From contig DEKU01000066.1 in assembly GCA_002354035.1 (NCBI GenBank), forward strand, positions 1 to 12,211: a stretch of DNA of 12,211 nt, written 5' to 3'. Each line of letters begins with the position of its first letter. Position 1 is the first letter of the stretch. Source of the DNA: Bacteroidales bacterium UBA2714. Lineage in GTDB: Bacteria; Bacteroidota; Bacteroidia; Bacteroidales; P3. Positions 1 through 5,889 of this stretch are shown here, piece by piece. The position numbers and the translations under genes are program-made. The notes below the pieces were generated by a model. The model did not search any database and was not told where the DNA came from. It saw only the letters and a program-made list of their open reading frames with translations.

Positions 1-16
1 CGGCGCATTCGCGCCG
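1..16. other. Short GC-rich hairpin at window edge
   Basis: CGGCGC and GCGCCG form a perfect 6-bp stem around an ATTC loop. It lies about 160 bp beyond the end of the DUF262-HNH gene. No T-run follows on the part of either strand that can be seen, so the role is unclear. It could belong to a gene lying left of the window. Confidence 0.3.
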
Positions 17-86
17 CCGCCCCTGTTTCATTCTGCCGCCAACTCGTAATGGGTGCTTCTCCCGACAAAAAATATCAGTTGCGCTG

Positions 87-124
87 TTATTCTCCGCATA
101 TTTGCGGAGAATAATGCTTTTTTT
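87..124 (+). terminator. Hairpin with T-run, probable terminator
   Basis: TTATTCTCCGCA (87-98) and TGCGGAGAATAA (103-114) form a perfect 12-bp stem with a 4-nt loop. A run of seven T follows at 118-124 on the plus strand, so the clearest reading is a terminator for plus-strand transcription entering from the left. The stem may also stop the minus-strand transcript of the DUF262-HNH gene, which ends at 178, but the T-rich stretch on that strand lies about 10 to 20 nt beyond the stem. The core TTCTCCGCA occurs a third time at 123-131. Confidence 0.5.
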
Positions 125-177
125 CTCCGCAAAACAGTCGGTCACACACCCCAGGTAAAAGCCACCCGACTGGGAAA

Positions 178-1341
178 TCACCTGTTCCCCTTGGCGCGAT
201 TGTGCGTGAGACACAGCATCTGGCAGTTCTCCTCCGTGGTGGCTCCCCCGTGGCTCCACGACTCCACATGGTCGGCGTCCATTTCCTTCTCACTCCAAAT
301 CTTCGTGCGCCGAGCCTCATGCCCCATGGCGCATAAGGGGCAATTGCTTATCCCCCGTCGTCGTGCATCCTCTGTCTGGCGCTTGTACACGCGGCGCTTC
401 GTTGCCTCGTCAAACACACGCACATCCAGCAGCCGTGTATCCTGCTCGCCTCCTAACAGATATTCAAACACGCCTTTGCGGTTCTTCACACATGGGTCGT
501 CCATCAGCTCGGCGGCACGGGCCGTCATCTTCTTTTGGTCGTATGGGGTGTTGTGGTATTCATCATAAAGCTTTCCCCACTTCAGTCCGCACATCTCGCC
601 ATAATAATCGGCGAAAATACTTTCCACCCAAGCAATGACATCGTCGAAATGAGCCTTCAGCTCGTCAATCTGAGTGTCACGGCGGTGGGCTTGCATATAC
701 TCCTCCACCTGTCCATGACTGACCCAGTCAAGGGCGGTGTTGAGAATCTCCTGCCTCTTCACCGCTCCGCGCACGTATGCACCCCATTTTTGCACATTGG
801 CATTTCGGCTGTTGCTGAACACTTCACGGGCTTTTGTCACGAATGGGCCGCTGTACACAGCGTTCAGCTCTTCCTGTTCGTTGAGTGGGATACCGACAAG
901 ATTAATCGTCTGAAACCATTGCTTTATCTCGCTCTCCGTGCCCTCACATTCATATACCAGCAACGGAGTGTTCTCTATCAAAGTCTGCTTGTCCTTTGGC
1001 AAGGCATGGAACCGGTAGGGCAGCTCGTCGCTCATCACAGAAAACTTGTCCGTCAGGAAACGGCCTAATGAGGTGATGCGCTGCTGCCCGTCCAACACCT
1101 CCAGCCTTCCGTCCGGCAGACTGTTGAAGTAGAGCAACCCCAGTGGGTATTGTTTCAACACCGAGTCGATAACAGCCACCTCCTTCTTGCCGTTGTCCTC
1201 GGCATAGAGGTAGTTCCGTTGATACTCCGGCTGGATGGTTAGCCTGCCCGAAAGGCCATACAGACCTTTCTCCTCCAACTCGTTATACACAAACCCATCG
1301 CACAATTCCCCGATGGTGTATTGTTTCAATGTTGTTTCCAT
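178..1341 (-). CDS. DUF262 / HNH endonuclease protein (GmrSD-like)
   Basis: This 387-residue protein has two parts. The N-terminal DUF262 (ParB-like nucleotide-hydrolysing) domain carries QPEYQR at 37-42 and the hallmark DGQQR at 84-88, followed by ITSLGRF. The C-terminus is an HNH nuclease: CPLC zinc knuckle at 334-337, DADH at 355-358 with H358 the likely general base, then N372, C377, H380 and a final NRAKGNR. In the GmrSD, BrxU and SspE families, DUF262 couples NTP hydrolysis or modification sensing to an HNH-type domain (usually DUF1524) that cuts foreign DNA. Here the nuclease is a classical CxxC HNH instead. It is the last gene of a minus-strand set with an adenine methyltransferase, which suggests anti-phage or anti-plasmid restriction. 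The start is the ATG at 1341, giving METTLKQYTIGEL, a normal beginning for the family. The family call is firm; the defence role is inferred. Confidence 0.88.
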   Translation of the reverse strand: METTLKQYTIGELCDGFVYNELEEKGLYGLSGRLTIQPEYQRNYLYAEDNGKKEVAVIDSVLKQYPLGLLYFNSLPDGRLEVLDGQQRITSLGRFLTDKFSVMSDELPYRFHALPKDKQTLIENTPLLVYECEGTESEIKQWFQTINLVGIPLNEQEELNAVYSGPFVTKAREVFSNSRNANVQKWGAYVRGAVKRQEILNTALDWVSHGQVEEYMQAHRRDTQIDELKAHFDDVIAWVESIFADYYGEMCGLKWGKLYDEYHNTPYDQKKMTARAAELMDDPCVKNRKGVFEYLLGGEQDTRLLDVRVFDEATKRRVYKRQTEDARRRGISNCPLCAMGHEARRTKIWSEKEMDADHVESWSHGGATTEENCQMLCLTHNRAKGNR

Positions 1342-1364
1342 AGCAATATTTATTTGTCAATCCG

Positions 1365-1409
1365 AGCCGCTGTCGGTGTCGCTCCGTTTGAGGCCTCAGC
1401 CCAGCGGCT
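1365..1409. other. Inverted repeat upstream of DUF262-HNH gene
   Basis: AGCCGCTG (1365-1372) and CAGCGGCT (1402-1409) are perfect 8-bp arms around 29 nt that include the palindrome GAGGCCTC. The site lies 24-68 bp upstream of the ATG at 1341, in the 147-bp gap after the small coiled-coil gene. It could be an operator or a hairpin in the mRNA leader. No consensus TAnnTTTG box was found in this gap. Confidence 0.3.
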
Positions 1410-1488
1410 GTTTTTGAAGGGGACAAATACCAAAAATTAAAACTTGCCCCCTTTCCCCATCAGATAGCTTGCGCCATCTTTGTCGGGA

Positions 1489-1713
1489 TTAGATTTCATT
1501 CAGGCTGTCAATGGCCTCGTCAAGACTTGCGACAGCATTGTCCAGAGCGTCAATAGCCTCCTGCATCTGGTCGCCGCGCTCGCTCTCCTGCAAGCCTTCT
1601 GGCATGTTGTCATACTTCATCTCCTCGTCATCTTTCATCGATTCGAGTTTGCTTTTGATTTCATCGAGCGAAGCAATGTGCTTTGCGATTTCTTTTCTTC
1701 CTTGTGCATTCAT
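1489..1713 (-). CDS. Small acidic coiled-coil protein, unknown function
   Basis: This 74-residue, Asp/Glu-rich protein is helical throughout, with heptad-like spacing in two stretches: residues 7-32 and 48-73 (ending AIDSLNEI). The middle reads NMPEGLQESERGDQM and probably forms a turn, so a helical hairpin is likely. Small proteins of this appearance (KEIAK..., ...NMPE.LQ.SERG...) recur in phages and mobile elements, from my knowledge of such loci; no function is known to me. The ATG at 1713 follows an A/T-rich leader usual for Bacteroidota starts. The frame stays open upstream to 1917, but that extension has unconvincing low-complexity composition and would overlap hairpins, so I reject it. 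The gene sits between the methyltransferase and the DUF262-HNH gene on the same strand and could be their partner or a passenger. Confidence 0.75.
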   Translation of the reverse strand: MNAQGRKEIAKHIASLDEIKSKLESMKDDEEMKYDNMPEGLQESERGDQMQEAIDALDNAVASLDEAIDSLNEI

Positions 1714-1739
1714 ATCTTTATATTTTAATGAGTTAATAG

Positions 1740-1786
1740 CTCTGAGTGAATGAGCAACATGTTCAGAGTGAGTGGGTGACATGCTC
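1740..1786. repeat. Imperfect 22-bp tandem repeat
   Basis: Bases 1740-1764 and 1762-1786 match at 18 of 25 positions with a 22-bp offset. Both copies contain CAGAG/CTGAG, GTGA and ACATG blocks. The repeat lies immediately upstream of the small coiled-coil gene. It may be a two-site protein binding region or chance similarity. Confidence 0.3.
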
Positions 1787-1839
1787 CGAGAATCACCATC
1801 CGCGAAGAATACTTCCTCACCGACTGAGCCGCCTTGTCG

Positions 1840-1946
1840 CCTCTCTCCGAGAGGTTCTCCCCCCTGATGCCGCCCTGCACCACACTGCGCTTTCAGCTTG
1901 TGTGGTGTTATGCGCACCGAGGGTGCGGTGTAGCCTCTCCGAGGCT
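1840..1946 (-). other. Array of four stem-loops, two with GGA triloops
   Basis: Four perfect hairpins lie in 107 nt between the methyltransferase stop and the small gene. Read on the transcribed (minus) strand they are: AGCCTC-GGA-GAGGCT (1946-1932), CGCACC-CTC-GGTGCG (1927-1913), CACCACAC-14 nt-GTGTGGTG (1907-1878) and CCTCTC-GGA-GAGAGG (1854-1840). The first three are only 4-5 nt apart. No T-run follows, so simple termination is unlikely. The array could be an RNA-processing or regulatory segment, or a DNA element carried by the island. The stems are seen directly; their function is unknown. Confidence 0.55.
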
Positions 1947-1975
1947 CTGCCTACTCCACCAAGGTCCAACACTGC

Positions 1976-3088
1976 CTATTGCTTTTTACGGATAAAGATT
2001 CGTTTGTATACTCTATTGCCATTAATTAGAGGCTGGGATACACCACTCTCCTCATGCCAAAGTCCTTCCGAAAAACCTCTCCCCTCACTTTCTGTTGCTC
2101 CGACAATTTCAAATTGTTCAAGGCAGTGCTTGTCAAGAAAAGTAATAGGTACCCCCATAACACCATAATAGTCTGATGGGATAGCGTCAGTAAAGGGAAC
2201 CTCGATTGCACTATAATTGTCGTAGCGGTCATAGCCATGCCCGGCAATTTGTTTGTGCCGACTATAGCGTTTGCTGTCCTCTACTGTCATCAATTCTAAT
2301 GGCTGATGACGGCGGCCATGGTCAAGATTGGTAAACCAACAAGAGTTTCCAAGCCGTGTAAAATCTCCCTTAAAGCCCAAACGCTCCGCCTTGGCTCTAT
2401 CGCTTGGTTTTACAGCCGTCCCTTTAGGGACACCGAAAACCATATCTGTCATGAAACCCGTCGCACCGAGCCAAATCTTGCTCTTCCTCACGAAAGGAAA
2501 GATTTCTTTGTATGTGATAGCATTAATGTTCCCAATCATCAAGAAGCTCTTACCAGCACTCACAATCCAAGCAAAAAACTCTCGAAACAAAGAGAATGGG
2601 GGATTTGTTACGATAATATCAGCTTCATCGCGCAAACGAGTCACCTCCTTGCTGCGGAAGTCGCCGTCGCCTTTCAGATAGTCCCATTTCAGGTCGTTGA
2701 TGTCTATGCGGCGGTCGCCATTGTCGTCGCGGTCCAGGACAAATATCTTGCCGTGCGAGCGGGTGTTGCGCTTGTCGTATTTGGGCGAAAGAGTCTCAAA
2801 CTCTGTCTCGAACAACGACAGCTGCACACCGTAGCGTTCCTGCTTGCGATTGATGGCATAGCTGGTGCTGATAAGCTTTTTCAATCCCAAGCGCTCAAAA
2901 TTCTGGGCAAAATACTTGGTGAAATTGCTCCACTCCGGGTCGTCGCACGGCAGCAACACTGTCTTGCCCCGAAACACATCGGGATTATAGTCGAGGTACG
3001 CCTCCACCTCGCGCTCGATGTCATAATACTGAGTATAAAACTCATCATTCTTTACCGCCTTTGCGTTTGTCAGGTTCGTGTTTGCCAT
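1976..3088 (-). CDS. EcoRI-family adenine-specific DNA methyltransferase
   Basis: This 370-residue protein matches the EcoRI methylase family (N6-adenine, SAM-dependent). It begins MANTNLTNAKAVKNDEFYTQ, the usual family start. LLPCDDPEWSNF at 45-56 is probably the SAM-binding region, and TNPPFS at 161-166 is the catalytic (D/N)PPF/Y motif IV. The C-terminal EIVGATES...VYKRIFIRKK block is also typical. The ATG at 3088 was chosen for this N-terminus; starts at 3115 (ATG) or 3118 (TTG) would add an atypical leader. It leads the minus-strand set with the coiled-coil and DUF262-HNH genes and may protect host DNA or mark self. Base composition changes inside the gene: by hand count 2641-2760 is 69/120 G+C, whereas 2521-2640 is 49/120, which suggests a mosaic origin. 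It could equally be an orphan methyltransferase of a mobile element. Confidence 0.9.
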   Translation of the reverse strand: MANTNLTNAKAVKNDEFYTQYYDIEREVEAYLDYNPDVFRGKTVLLPCDDPEWSNFTKYFAQNFERLGLKKLISTSYAINRKQERYGVQLSLFETEFETLSPKYDKRNTRSHGKIFVLDRDDNGDRRIDINDLKWDYLKGDGDFRSKEVTRLRDEADIIVTNPPFSLFREFFAWIVSAGKSFLMIGNINAITYKEIFPFVRKSKIWLGATGFMTDMVFGVPKGTAVKPSDRAKAERLGFKGDFTRLGNSCWFTNLDHGRRHQPLELMTVEDSKRYSRHKQIAGHGYDRYDNYSAIEVPFTDAIPSDYYGVMGVPITFLDKHCLEQFEIVGATESEGRGFSEGLWHEESGVSQPLINGNRVYKRIFIRKKQ

Positions 3089-3133
3089 TTGATTGACAGC
3101 TCTGTGCATTGCCATCAATCACTATTGGACACA

Positions 3134-3318
3134 AGAAAGGTGTAGACCTTTCTATCACATTCACGAGGAGCGTCGGATGAACCCCGTTGCACAGTTAGAT
3201 GCCTACACCTATAGTGTAGCATACATTAACACTGTGCAACATAGAACATGTTCACACCCCTTGTGAACTATCATCCAATTAGAAATCTCCAGTTTCCGAC
3301 GCTTTTGATTCGAATGTG
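3134..3318. other. Nested inverted repeats, structured leader or element end
   Basis: Several stems nest in this gap. AGAAAGGT/ACCTTTCT (3134-3141/3146-3153) forms a stand-alone hairpin. CACATTC (3156-3162) pairs with GAATGTG (3312-3318), and AGCGTCGGA (3169-3177) with TCCGACGCT (3295-3303). Inside them lie GTTGCACAGT/ACTGTGCAAC (3186-3195/3231-3240), which encloses CTACAC/GTGTAG (3203-3208/3214-3219), and GTTCACA/TGTGAAC (3250-3256/3262-3268), which overlaps the palindrome GAACATGTTC (3244-3253). Together they would fold as a closing helix with two side arms. The region lies 46-230 bp upstream of the methyltransferase start and inside its probable leader if the minus promoter at 3384-3391 is used. 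Alternatives are a terminal-repeat element end, an invertible segment or an att/oriT-like site. Confidence 0.55.
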
Positions 3319-3383
3319 AATAATAGTAATGCTGTTAATATTTCTTTCTTCAAGCCTCATCACTCTTGGGGCTTTTCAAGGTG

Positions 3384-3391
3384 CAAAGATA
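3384..3391 (-). promoter_or_regulatory. Putative minus-strand -7 box (methyltransferase set)
   Basis: The minus strand reads TATCTTTG, a match to the Bacteroidota TAnnTTTG box. It is part of a perfect 14-bp inverted repeat (3381-3394 and 3442-3455) shared with the plus-strand kal promoter. No clear TTG lies at the usual -33 distance, so it may be weaker than its partner. Its transcript would run about 290 nt before the methyltransferase ATG, through the nested inverted repeats. Confidence 0.4.
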
Positions 3392-3422
3392 CGCTTTTTT
3401 CCCCACATGGCGGAAAAATATT

Positions 3423-3452
3423 TTGCCAGTCGGCTGAAATTGCGTATCTTTG
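3423..3452 (+). promoter_or_regulatory. kal promoter
   Basis: TTG at 3423-3425 and TATCTTTG at 3445-3452 are separated by 19 bp, a good match to the Bacteroidota -33/-7 promoter. Transcription would start near 3459, leaving a leader of about 95 nt before the kal ATG at 3554. The -7 box is the right arm of a 14-bp dyad (GCGTATCTTTGCAC), whose left arm is the divergent minus-strand box. Confidence 0.65.
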
Positions 3453-3553
3453 CACACGGCTATCAGCGGCGGCACGTTGTCGAGACGCTGCCGCAAAAGC
3501 CAATCACTCAACGCAATAACAAAAGAATTATAAACAATCAAAACACCTACACA

Positions 3554-3946
3554 ATGGCAGTAACTTCTATGCTCCGCGTTCGCATGAGCGCAAAAGACGC
3601 CCACTACGGCGGCAATCTCGTCGACGGCGCACACATGGTCCACCTCTTCGGCGACGTGGCCACCGAACTTCTCATCAAGCAGGACGGCGACGAAGGTCTC
3701 TTCTGCGCCTACGACATGGTCGAATTCAAAGCCCCCGTCTATGCCGGCGACTACATCGAGGCTTATGGCGAGATAACCCACGTCGGCAACACCAGCCGCA
3801 AGATGAAATTCGAGGCCTACAAGGTGATCCGCACCCTGCCCGAAATCAGCGCCAGCGCCGCCGAGGTGCTCGAGGAGCGCATCCTCGTGGCCCGCGCCAC
3901 CGGCACCTGCGTCACCCCCAAAGAGTGCCAGCGCTACAATAAATAA
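3554..3946 (+). CDS. kal: 3-aminobutyryl-CoA ammonia-lyase (hotdog fold)
   Basis: This 130-residue protein resembles Kal, the enzyme that removes ammonia from L-3-aminobutyryl-CoA to give crotonyl-CoA in the anaerobic lysine fermentation pathway (with KamA, KamDE, Kdd and Kce). Recognisable blocks are RMSAKDAHYGGNLVDGA (10-26), FGDVATELLI (32-41), DGDEGLF (44-50), VEFKAPVYAGDYIEA (56-70) and ARATGTCVTPKE (113-124). The length and single hotdog domain fit the family. The ATG at 3554 is preceded by an A-rich leader; the open frame reaching back to 3329 crosses the promoter and is not used. It is a cytoplasmic enzyme. No other lysine fermentation gene is visible, since the neighbours are a methyltransferase and a peptide transporter. 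A different acyl-CoA hotdog activity cannot be excluded. Confidence 0.82.
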   Translation: MAVTSMLRVRMSAKDAHYGGNLVDGAHMVHLFGDVATELLIKQDGDEGLFCAYDMVEFKAPVYAGDYIEAYGEITHVGNTSRKMKFEAYKVIRTLPEISASAAEVLEERILVARATGTCVTPKECQRYNK

Positions 3947-3968
3947 GCTTGCCTTGAAGCTTGATACA

Positions 3969-3995
3969 GGAGGCCTCCGCCGTGCGGAGGCCTCC
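3969..3995 (+). terminator. Strong hairpin after kal
   Basis: GGAGGCCTCCGC and GCGGAGGCCTCC form a perfect 12-bp stem around CGT, starting 22 bp after the kal stop. Only a short T-run (CTTTCC) follows on the plus strand. It is the likely kal terminator, though not a textbook one. Confidence 0.55.
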
Positions 3996-4043
3996 CGTGC
4001 TTTCCAGCCCCCTCGCCGCCCTTTTCGCCATCATCAGAACCGC

Positions 4044-4091
4044 ACTTCCCCGTTCCTTCCTCGTTAATTAACGAAGAAGGAACGGGGAAGT
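4044..4091. terminator. 48-nt near-perfect palindrome between convergent genes
   Basis: ACTTCCCCGTTCCTTC (4044-4059) pairs with GAAGGAACGGGGAAGT (4076-4091). The centre is another palindrome, TCGTTAATTAACGA (4061-4074), with a single C/A mismatch (4060/4075) between the two. It lies between convergent kal and the peptide transporter. It may be a bidirectional terminator or a cruciform-forming repeat; there is no clear T-run on either strand. Confidence 0.45.
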
Positions 4092-4122
4092 ACAGTGTAA
4101 AGGGTGTGGAGGTGGTAAAACA

Positions 4123-4155
4123 AGAAAGCCGGTCTCGCTGCGAGACCGGCTTTCT
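4123..4155 (-). terminator. Terminator of the peptide transporter gene
   Basis: AGAAAGCCGGTCTCGC and GCGAGACCGGCTTTCT are fully complementary 16-nt arms with one base between them, so the real loop opens the inner pairs. On the minus strand the stem is followed by TGTTTTACC and ends in TTTCT, a good intrinsic terminator 24 bp beyond the transporter stop. Confidence 0.75.
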
Positions 4156-4178
4156 CCTTTGCCCTGAGGGGGGCGGTG

Positions 4179-5783
4179 TTATGCGTTCTTCTTGGCGGCT
4201 TCGAGGGCGGCCTGTTCGCCGGTGACCTTTTCGAGCCATTTGACCATGCAGAGCATCACTATCATCGAAAGGAAGCAGACGGCCATGAAGACGACCCAGC
4301 ACTTCCAGATGGGGATCTTGTTGTAGAGCGCGGGGCCGATCCAGAGGAAGCCGTTGCCCACGGCGGTGGCGCCGAGCCACAGGCCCTGGCAGAGGCCGAG
4401 GAGGTTCTTGGGCGCAACCTTGGAGATGAAGCTCAGACCCAGCGGGCTGATGAAGAGCTCGGCGACGGTCATGCCGAAGTAGTAGACGATGAGCACCCAG
4501 GGGGCAGCCTTCTGTGCGGCGGCGGTGGTGGCGTCAAGGGCGCGGAACTCGGTGCCCGAGGGATAGCCCTGGATGTTGCAGAAGATGGACAGGAAGAGGT
4601 AGGCGCAGCCCGCTATACCCATGCCGATGGCAATCTTGCGGGGGGTGGAGATGCCTTTGCCGCGACGGGTGAGACCCTCAAAGAGCCACATGATGGGGAA
4701 GGTGAGCAGGATGACGAAGAAGGGGTTGACGGCCTGCCACACCTCGGGCGGGATGGCGGAGGTGATGACGAAGTCGCGGGCGAAGAGCGACATGGAGGTG
4801 CCGTTCTGGTGGAACGACCACCAGAAGAAGACGGCGATGATCAGCACGGCAAACATGGCATAGAGACGCTGTTTGAGCTCTTTGGCCATGGCTTTCTTCT
4901 CTTCGGCGGTATACTGGACGCTCTCTTGAGCGGCTTTCTTGGCGGGAGTGGGGAATTTCTTCTTGGTGCAGAGGAAGATGGTGAGGGAGATGAGCATGGC
5001 GGCCACGGAGGCGATGAACGAGTAGTGGACACCGGTGTTGAAGACGTTGAGGTAGTTCTGGCAGATTTCCTGTGCGGCGACGGTGTCGGCGGGCAGGGTG
5101 ACGTGCATGGCGGCGAAGAGCTCGGTCATCTTGGTGAGGGCTTCGGCACCCATGGCGCTGCCGGTGGCGATGAACTGATGGCAGAGGGCTGGCAGGTCGG
5201 CGTTGTATTCAAAGCCGTTCTGGCCTAACCACCAGCTGCGGAGCAACGGAGCCACGAAGGGGGCGATGAGGCCGCCGACGTTGATGAACATGTAGAAGAT
5301 TTGGAAACCGCTGTCGCGTTTGCCTTTGGCAATGCGGAGGGCTTCTTCGCCTTGTTTGGCGGCTTCGACTTCGTAGTCGTCATACATCTGGCCTACGATG
5401 GCTTGCAGGTTGCCCTTGAACAGGCCGTTGCCGAAGGCAATGAGGAACAGGGCAGCACAGGTGAGGGGCAGGAGCCAGGCGATGTTGCTGGCGGTGGCCA
5501 GGATGGGGATGGCCAGGATGACGTAGCCGGAGGCCATGATGAGCAGGCCAGTCTGGATGGTGCCCTTGTAGTTCTGGGTGCGGTCGGCTATGATGCCGCC
5601 CACCAGACTGAGGATGTAGATGCCCATATAGAATATGGAATAGATTAATGTTGCCTTCTCCTCGGCAAGGCCGAATTTGGAGCAAAGGAACAGCACGAGC
5701 ACGGCGTTCATAATATAGTAGCCGAAGCGTTCGCCCATATTACTCAACGCTGCTGCGATTAGACCTTTTGGATGTCCTTTCAT
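4179..5783 (-). CDS. Proton-dependent oligopeptide transporter (POT/PTR2)
   Basis: This 534-residue polytopic inner-membrane protein belongs to the POT family of the major facilitator superfamily, which imports di- and tripeptides with protons. The signature helix 1 motif is present as NMGERFGYY (15-23). The PTR signature appears as GFQIFYMFINVGGLIAPF (159-176), and GNGLFKGN lies at 118-125. Many hydrophobic helices are visible, with a longer loop around residues 185-245 between the two halves. The usual first glutamate of ExxERFxYY is Asn15 here, while Glu18 and Arg19 are kept. The ATG at 5783 gives MKGHPKGLIAAAL, a compact normal N-terminus. A strong terminator follows the gene, and a -7 box lies 70 bp upstream in a divergent gap with the threonylcarbamoyl-AMP synthase. 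The substrate range cannot be read from sequence. Peptide import would suit an amino-acid fermenter carrying kal. Confidence 0.9.
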   Translation of the reverse strand: MKGHPKGLIAAALSNMGERFGYYIMNAVLVLFLCSKFGLAEEKATLIYSIFYMGIYILSLVGGIIADRTQNYKGTIQTGLLIMASGYVILAIPILATASNIAWLLPLTCAALFLIAFGNGLFKGNLQAIVGQMYDDYEVEAAKQGEEALRIAKGKRDSGFQIFYMFINVGGLIAPFVAPLLRSWWLGQNGFEYNADLPALCHQFIATGSAMGAEALTKMTELFAAMHVTLPADTVAAQEICQNYLNVFNTGVHYSFIASVAAMLISLTIFLCTKKKFPTPAKKAAQESVQYTAEEKKAMAKELKQRLYAMFAVLIIAVFFWWSFHQNGTSMSLFARDFVITSAIPPEVWQAVNPFFVILLTFPIMWLFEGLTRRGKGISTPRKIAIGMGIAGCAYLFLSIFCNIQGYPSGTEFRALDATTAAAQKAAPWVLIVYYFGMTVAELFISPLGLSFISKVAPKNLLGLCQGLWLGATAVGNGFLWIGPALYNKIPIWKCWVVFMAVCFLSMIVMLCMVKWLEKVTGEQAALEAAKKNA

Positions 5784-5852
5784 AAGTGTAACGTTTTAAT
5801 GATTAATATTTTAATAATTAATTGTTGTCCGTTTGCCTTGATTTTTATCTTG

Positions 5853-5860
5853 CAAAGATA
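5853..5860 (-). promoter_or_regulatory. Putative -7 box of the peptide transporter
   Basis: The minus strand reads TATCTTTG, an exact TAnnTTTG match, about 70 bp upstream of the transporter ATG. It is half of a perfect 12-bp dyad (5850-5861 and 5881-5892). No TTG lies 18-20 bp upstream on the minus strand, so the -33 element is missing or displaced. Confidence 0.5.
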
Positions 5861-5881
5861 CAAAAAAATCTCAATAAATCG

Positions 5882-5889
5882 TATCTTTG
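5882..5889 (+). promoter_or_regulatory. Putative -7 box of the tsaC-like gene
   Basis: TATCTTTG matches TAnnTTTG exactly. Transcription would start near 5896, 18 bp before the ATG at 5914, which supports that start over an upstream TTG at 5887. The nearest upstream TTG (5850-5852) is too far for a standard -33. The box mirrors the transporter's minus-strand box only 21 bp away. Confidence 0.55.

Noticed and set aside
53..568. Plus-strand frame over the DUF262-HNH gene end
   Set aside because: Antisense to clear HNH motifs and crosses the terminator hairpin; unlike any protein.
1714..1917. N-terminal extension of the small coiled-coil gene
   Set aside because: Adds about 68 residues of low-complexity sequence encoded by hairpins, while the 74-residue form has a natural start and composition.
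3200..3240. Sigma70-like promoter (TTGCAC and CACTAT) on the minus strand
   Set aside because: Bacteroidota promoters rarely follow this pattern, and the TTGCAC belongs to a stem arm.
3300..3320. Possible tRNA T-arm (ATTCGAAT)
   Set aside because: No acceptor, D or anticodon arms can be built around it.
3329..3553. Upstream extension of kal
   Set aside because: It runs through the promoter; Kal proteins are about 130 residues and start at the chosen ATG.
4176..5228. Long plus-strand frame (350 codons) antisense to the peptide transporter
   Set aside because: Gly/Glu/Asp-rich translation with no domain, created by codon bias of the real transporter gene on the other strand.
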